Shown in pieces: positions 63,221-64,000 of a DNA stretch of 64,000 nt. The notes beneath the pieces are model-generated. The model saw nothing but the letters and a program-made list of their open reading frames with translations, was not told the origin of the DNA and made no database searches. Source of the stretch: an uncultured Lachnospiraceae bacterium. GTDB lineage: Bacteria; Bacillota; Clostridia; Lachnospirales; Lachnospiraceae. Where the stretch lies: assembly GCA_947177165.1 (NCBI GenBank), contig CAMWTP010000014.1:25443-89442 (forward strand), read 5' to 3'. The position numbers and the translations under genes were made by a program. Numbering within the stretch: the stretch's first letter is position 1; each line of letters opens with the position of its first letter.

Positions 63221-63532
63221 TTCCCTTTTCTCCAACATATTATTCAGTATCGCCAATACTGATCGCTTCCTGTTCCTCTAAAAACGCTTCTTTGTAATAT
63301 TATATGAGTATTGTATCATCATCCAGCATTTCAATACTGATTACAGGATCAATGTCTTAGTGTTTGACTCCTTTGTATCATACTTCCTGCGTTTTGCAGG
63401 ATCACTCAATATAAAATGTCTCAACAATATCGTCCACATTTATTGTCTTTCTCCGCCGCATCAAAAAACCCGATGCACATAGACTACAATAACTGTCTCA
63501 TGTATGCATCGGACTTTTTTAAAAAGGACATT
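63221..63532. other. Intergenic region with a dispersed repeat and terminator
   Basis: No gene supported. It contains a copy of the repeat TTTCCTGCRTTTTGCAGGATCAC (about 63380-63405, also at 59720-59745) and the terminator at 63463-63520. Confidence 0.5.
63463..63520. terminator. Bidirectional terminator
   Basis: CCGATGCA and TGCATCGG form the stem, with an A-run before and ACTTTTTT after. It lies 13 bp past the stop of the last minus-strand gene. Confidence 0.8.
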
Positions 63533-64000
63533 CTATTTTCCATATATTCTGTAATACTGCCTTGCAGTATTCTCATCCAGCGTAAAGTGTTTGCGGAGTT
63601 TTTGTATAACAATGCCCTCTGCCACCCCGTCTTCCATTTTGTCAAGTATGAACGCCTTAATACCTTCCTCGCGGCCCTCTTCGCGGCCTTCCTCGCGACC
63701 TTCCTCGCGGCCCTGATAGATCAGAATATCATCCCTCGAAAACTGTGCCATCGTCATATCGCATACCTCCTTATCTGACAACAGATCCACAAATATCCCC
63801 CTGTCCAGCATCAGCTGCAGGTATTCCGCCACCGTTGTTATATTTGGCGGCTTCCTGTATTTCATGTCATTTCCCGTCCTCTGCATATAGGTTATCCCGT
63901 TTGCAACCAGCGCATAACTTCTCATGTCGTTGTCATATGCCGCAAAGCGCTCCGGGAGTTCTTCCTGCCCTATATAGTTGAATACCTCGTCCAGCGTCAT
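63533..64000 (-). CDS. REEG-repeat protein, possibly partial at the window edge
   Basis: 155 residues visible, from an ATG at the very edge; it may begin further upstream. The N-terminal part (R-S-Y-A-L-V-A-N-G-I-T-Y-M, I-T-T-V-A-E-Y-L-Q-L-M-L) is helical, then four R-E-E-G units and the tail I-K-A-F-I-L-D-K-M-E-D-G-V-A. The tail is like that of Rpn-type proteins, but the PD-(D/E)XK core is not within the visible part. The same tail appears in the scar at 59240. Confidence 0.7.
   Translation of the reverse strand: MTLDEVFNYIGQEELPERFAAYDNDMRSYALVANGITYMQRTGNDMKYRKPPNITTVAEYLQLMLDRGIFVDLLSDKEVCDMTMAQFSRDDILIYQGREEGREEGREEGREEGIKAFILDKMEDGVAEGIVIQKLRKHFTLDENTARQYYRIYGK
63665..63717 (-). repeat. 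12-bp tandem repeats (R-E-E-G units)
   Basis: Four units of CCTTCCTCGCGG type inside the last gene, matching those at 58396-58477. Confidence 0.8.

Overview
The window looks like chromosome from a gut-type member of the Lachnospiraceae (Clostridia). The reasons are the gene families present: Rpn-like proteins with REEG repeats, AAA/DUF4143 and AAA/PD-(D/E)XK ATPases, an AgrC/LytTR pair, a BlaI/M56 pair, GH53 and GH31 glycosidases with AraC regulators, and a sucrose-type PTS. Strong AGGAGG ribosome sites and CIRCE control fit Firmicutes. No rRNA, tRNA, CRISPR array, complete insertion sequence or prophage was seen. All coordinates, motif counts and spacings were read by eye, without any database search.

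1-12.1 kb: a YunG-like protein, an hsp20 gene under a perfect CIRCE, a GNAT, two SMI1/KNR4 proteins, lipoproteins, a chemoreceptor, a MATE exporter, an alpha/beta-hydrolase lipoprotein and a BlaI relic.

12.1-15.9 kb: the most unusual part. Three tightly coupled minus-strand genes encode an AAA/PD-(D/E)XK protein, an ABC-type AAA ATPase and a response-regulator receiver fused to a (p)ppGpp synthetase. The unit has its own promoter and is bracketed by imperfect direct repeats of about 46 bp.

16-26.5 kb: an orphan AgrC-like kinase and LytTR regulator, three repeats phased exactly 33 bp apart before an AAA_14/DUF4143 ATPase, an HTH protein with a cysteine-bearing 15-residue repeat domain, a GNAT, a WYL regulator, HAD and DUF1905 genes, a decayed Rpn gene, and a divergent MATE/PadR pair with two near-identical palindromes.

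26.6-37.6 kb: a second chemoreceptor, a P-loop kinase-like protein, a broken AraC gene whose likely operator beside the GH31 gene survives, a TipAS-type MerR, Uma2, GNAT, phosphoesterase and MazG-like genes, a MerR-methyltransferase fusion with a 19-bp-spacer promoter, and a rhomboid protease.

37.6-48.3 kb: a BlaI/M56 pair with a non-penicillin-binding sensor domain, a galactan lipoprotein (GH53) with a divergent AraC, a MarR/TauE operon, two membrane-anchored proteins and a sugar O-acetyltransferase.

48.3-56.8 kb: a nearly self-sufficient sucrose-type PTS locus: EI, a Crh-like HPr without the active-site His, a HAD phosphatase, EIIBCA and a true HPr, followed by an amylosucrase-like GH13 and a LacI regulator. 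Two near-palindromic operators flank the EI promoter.

57-64 kb: a decaying accessory region with a tandemly duplicated surface protein, Rpn, RCC1-like and WG-repeat fragments, dispersed intergenic repeats, and a TetR/FAD-oxidoreductase pair lying between two copies of a repeat.
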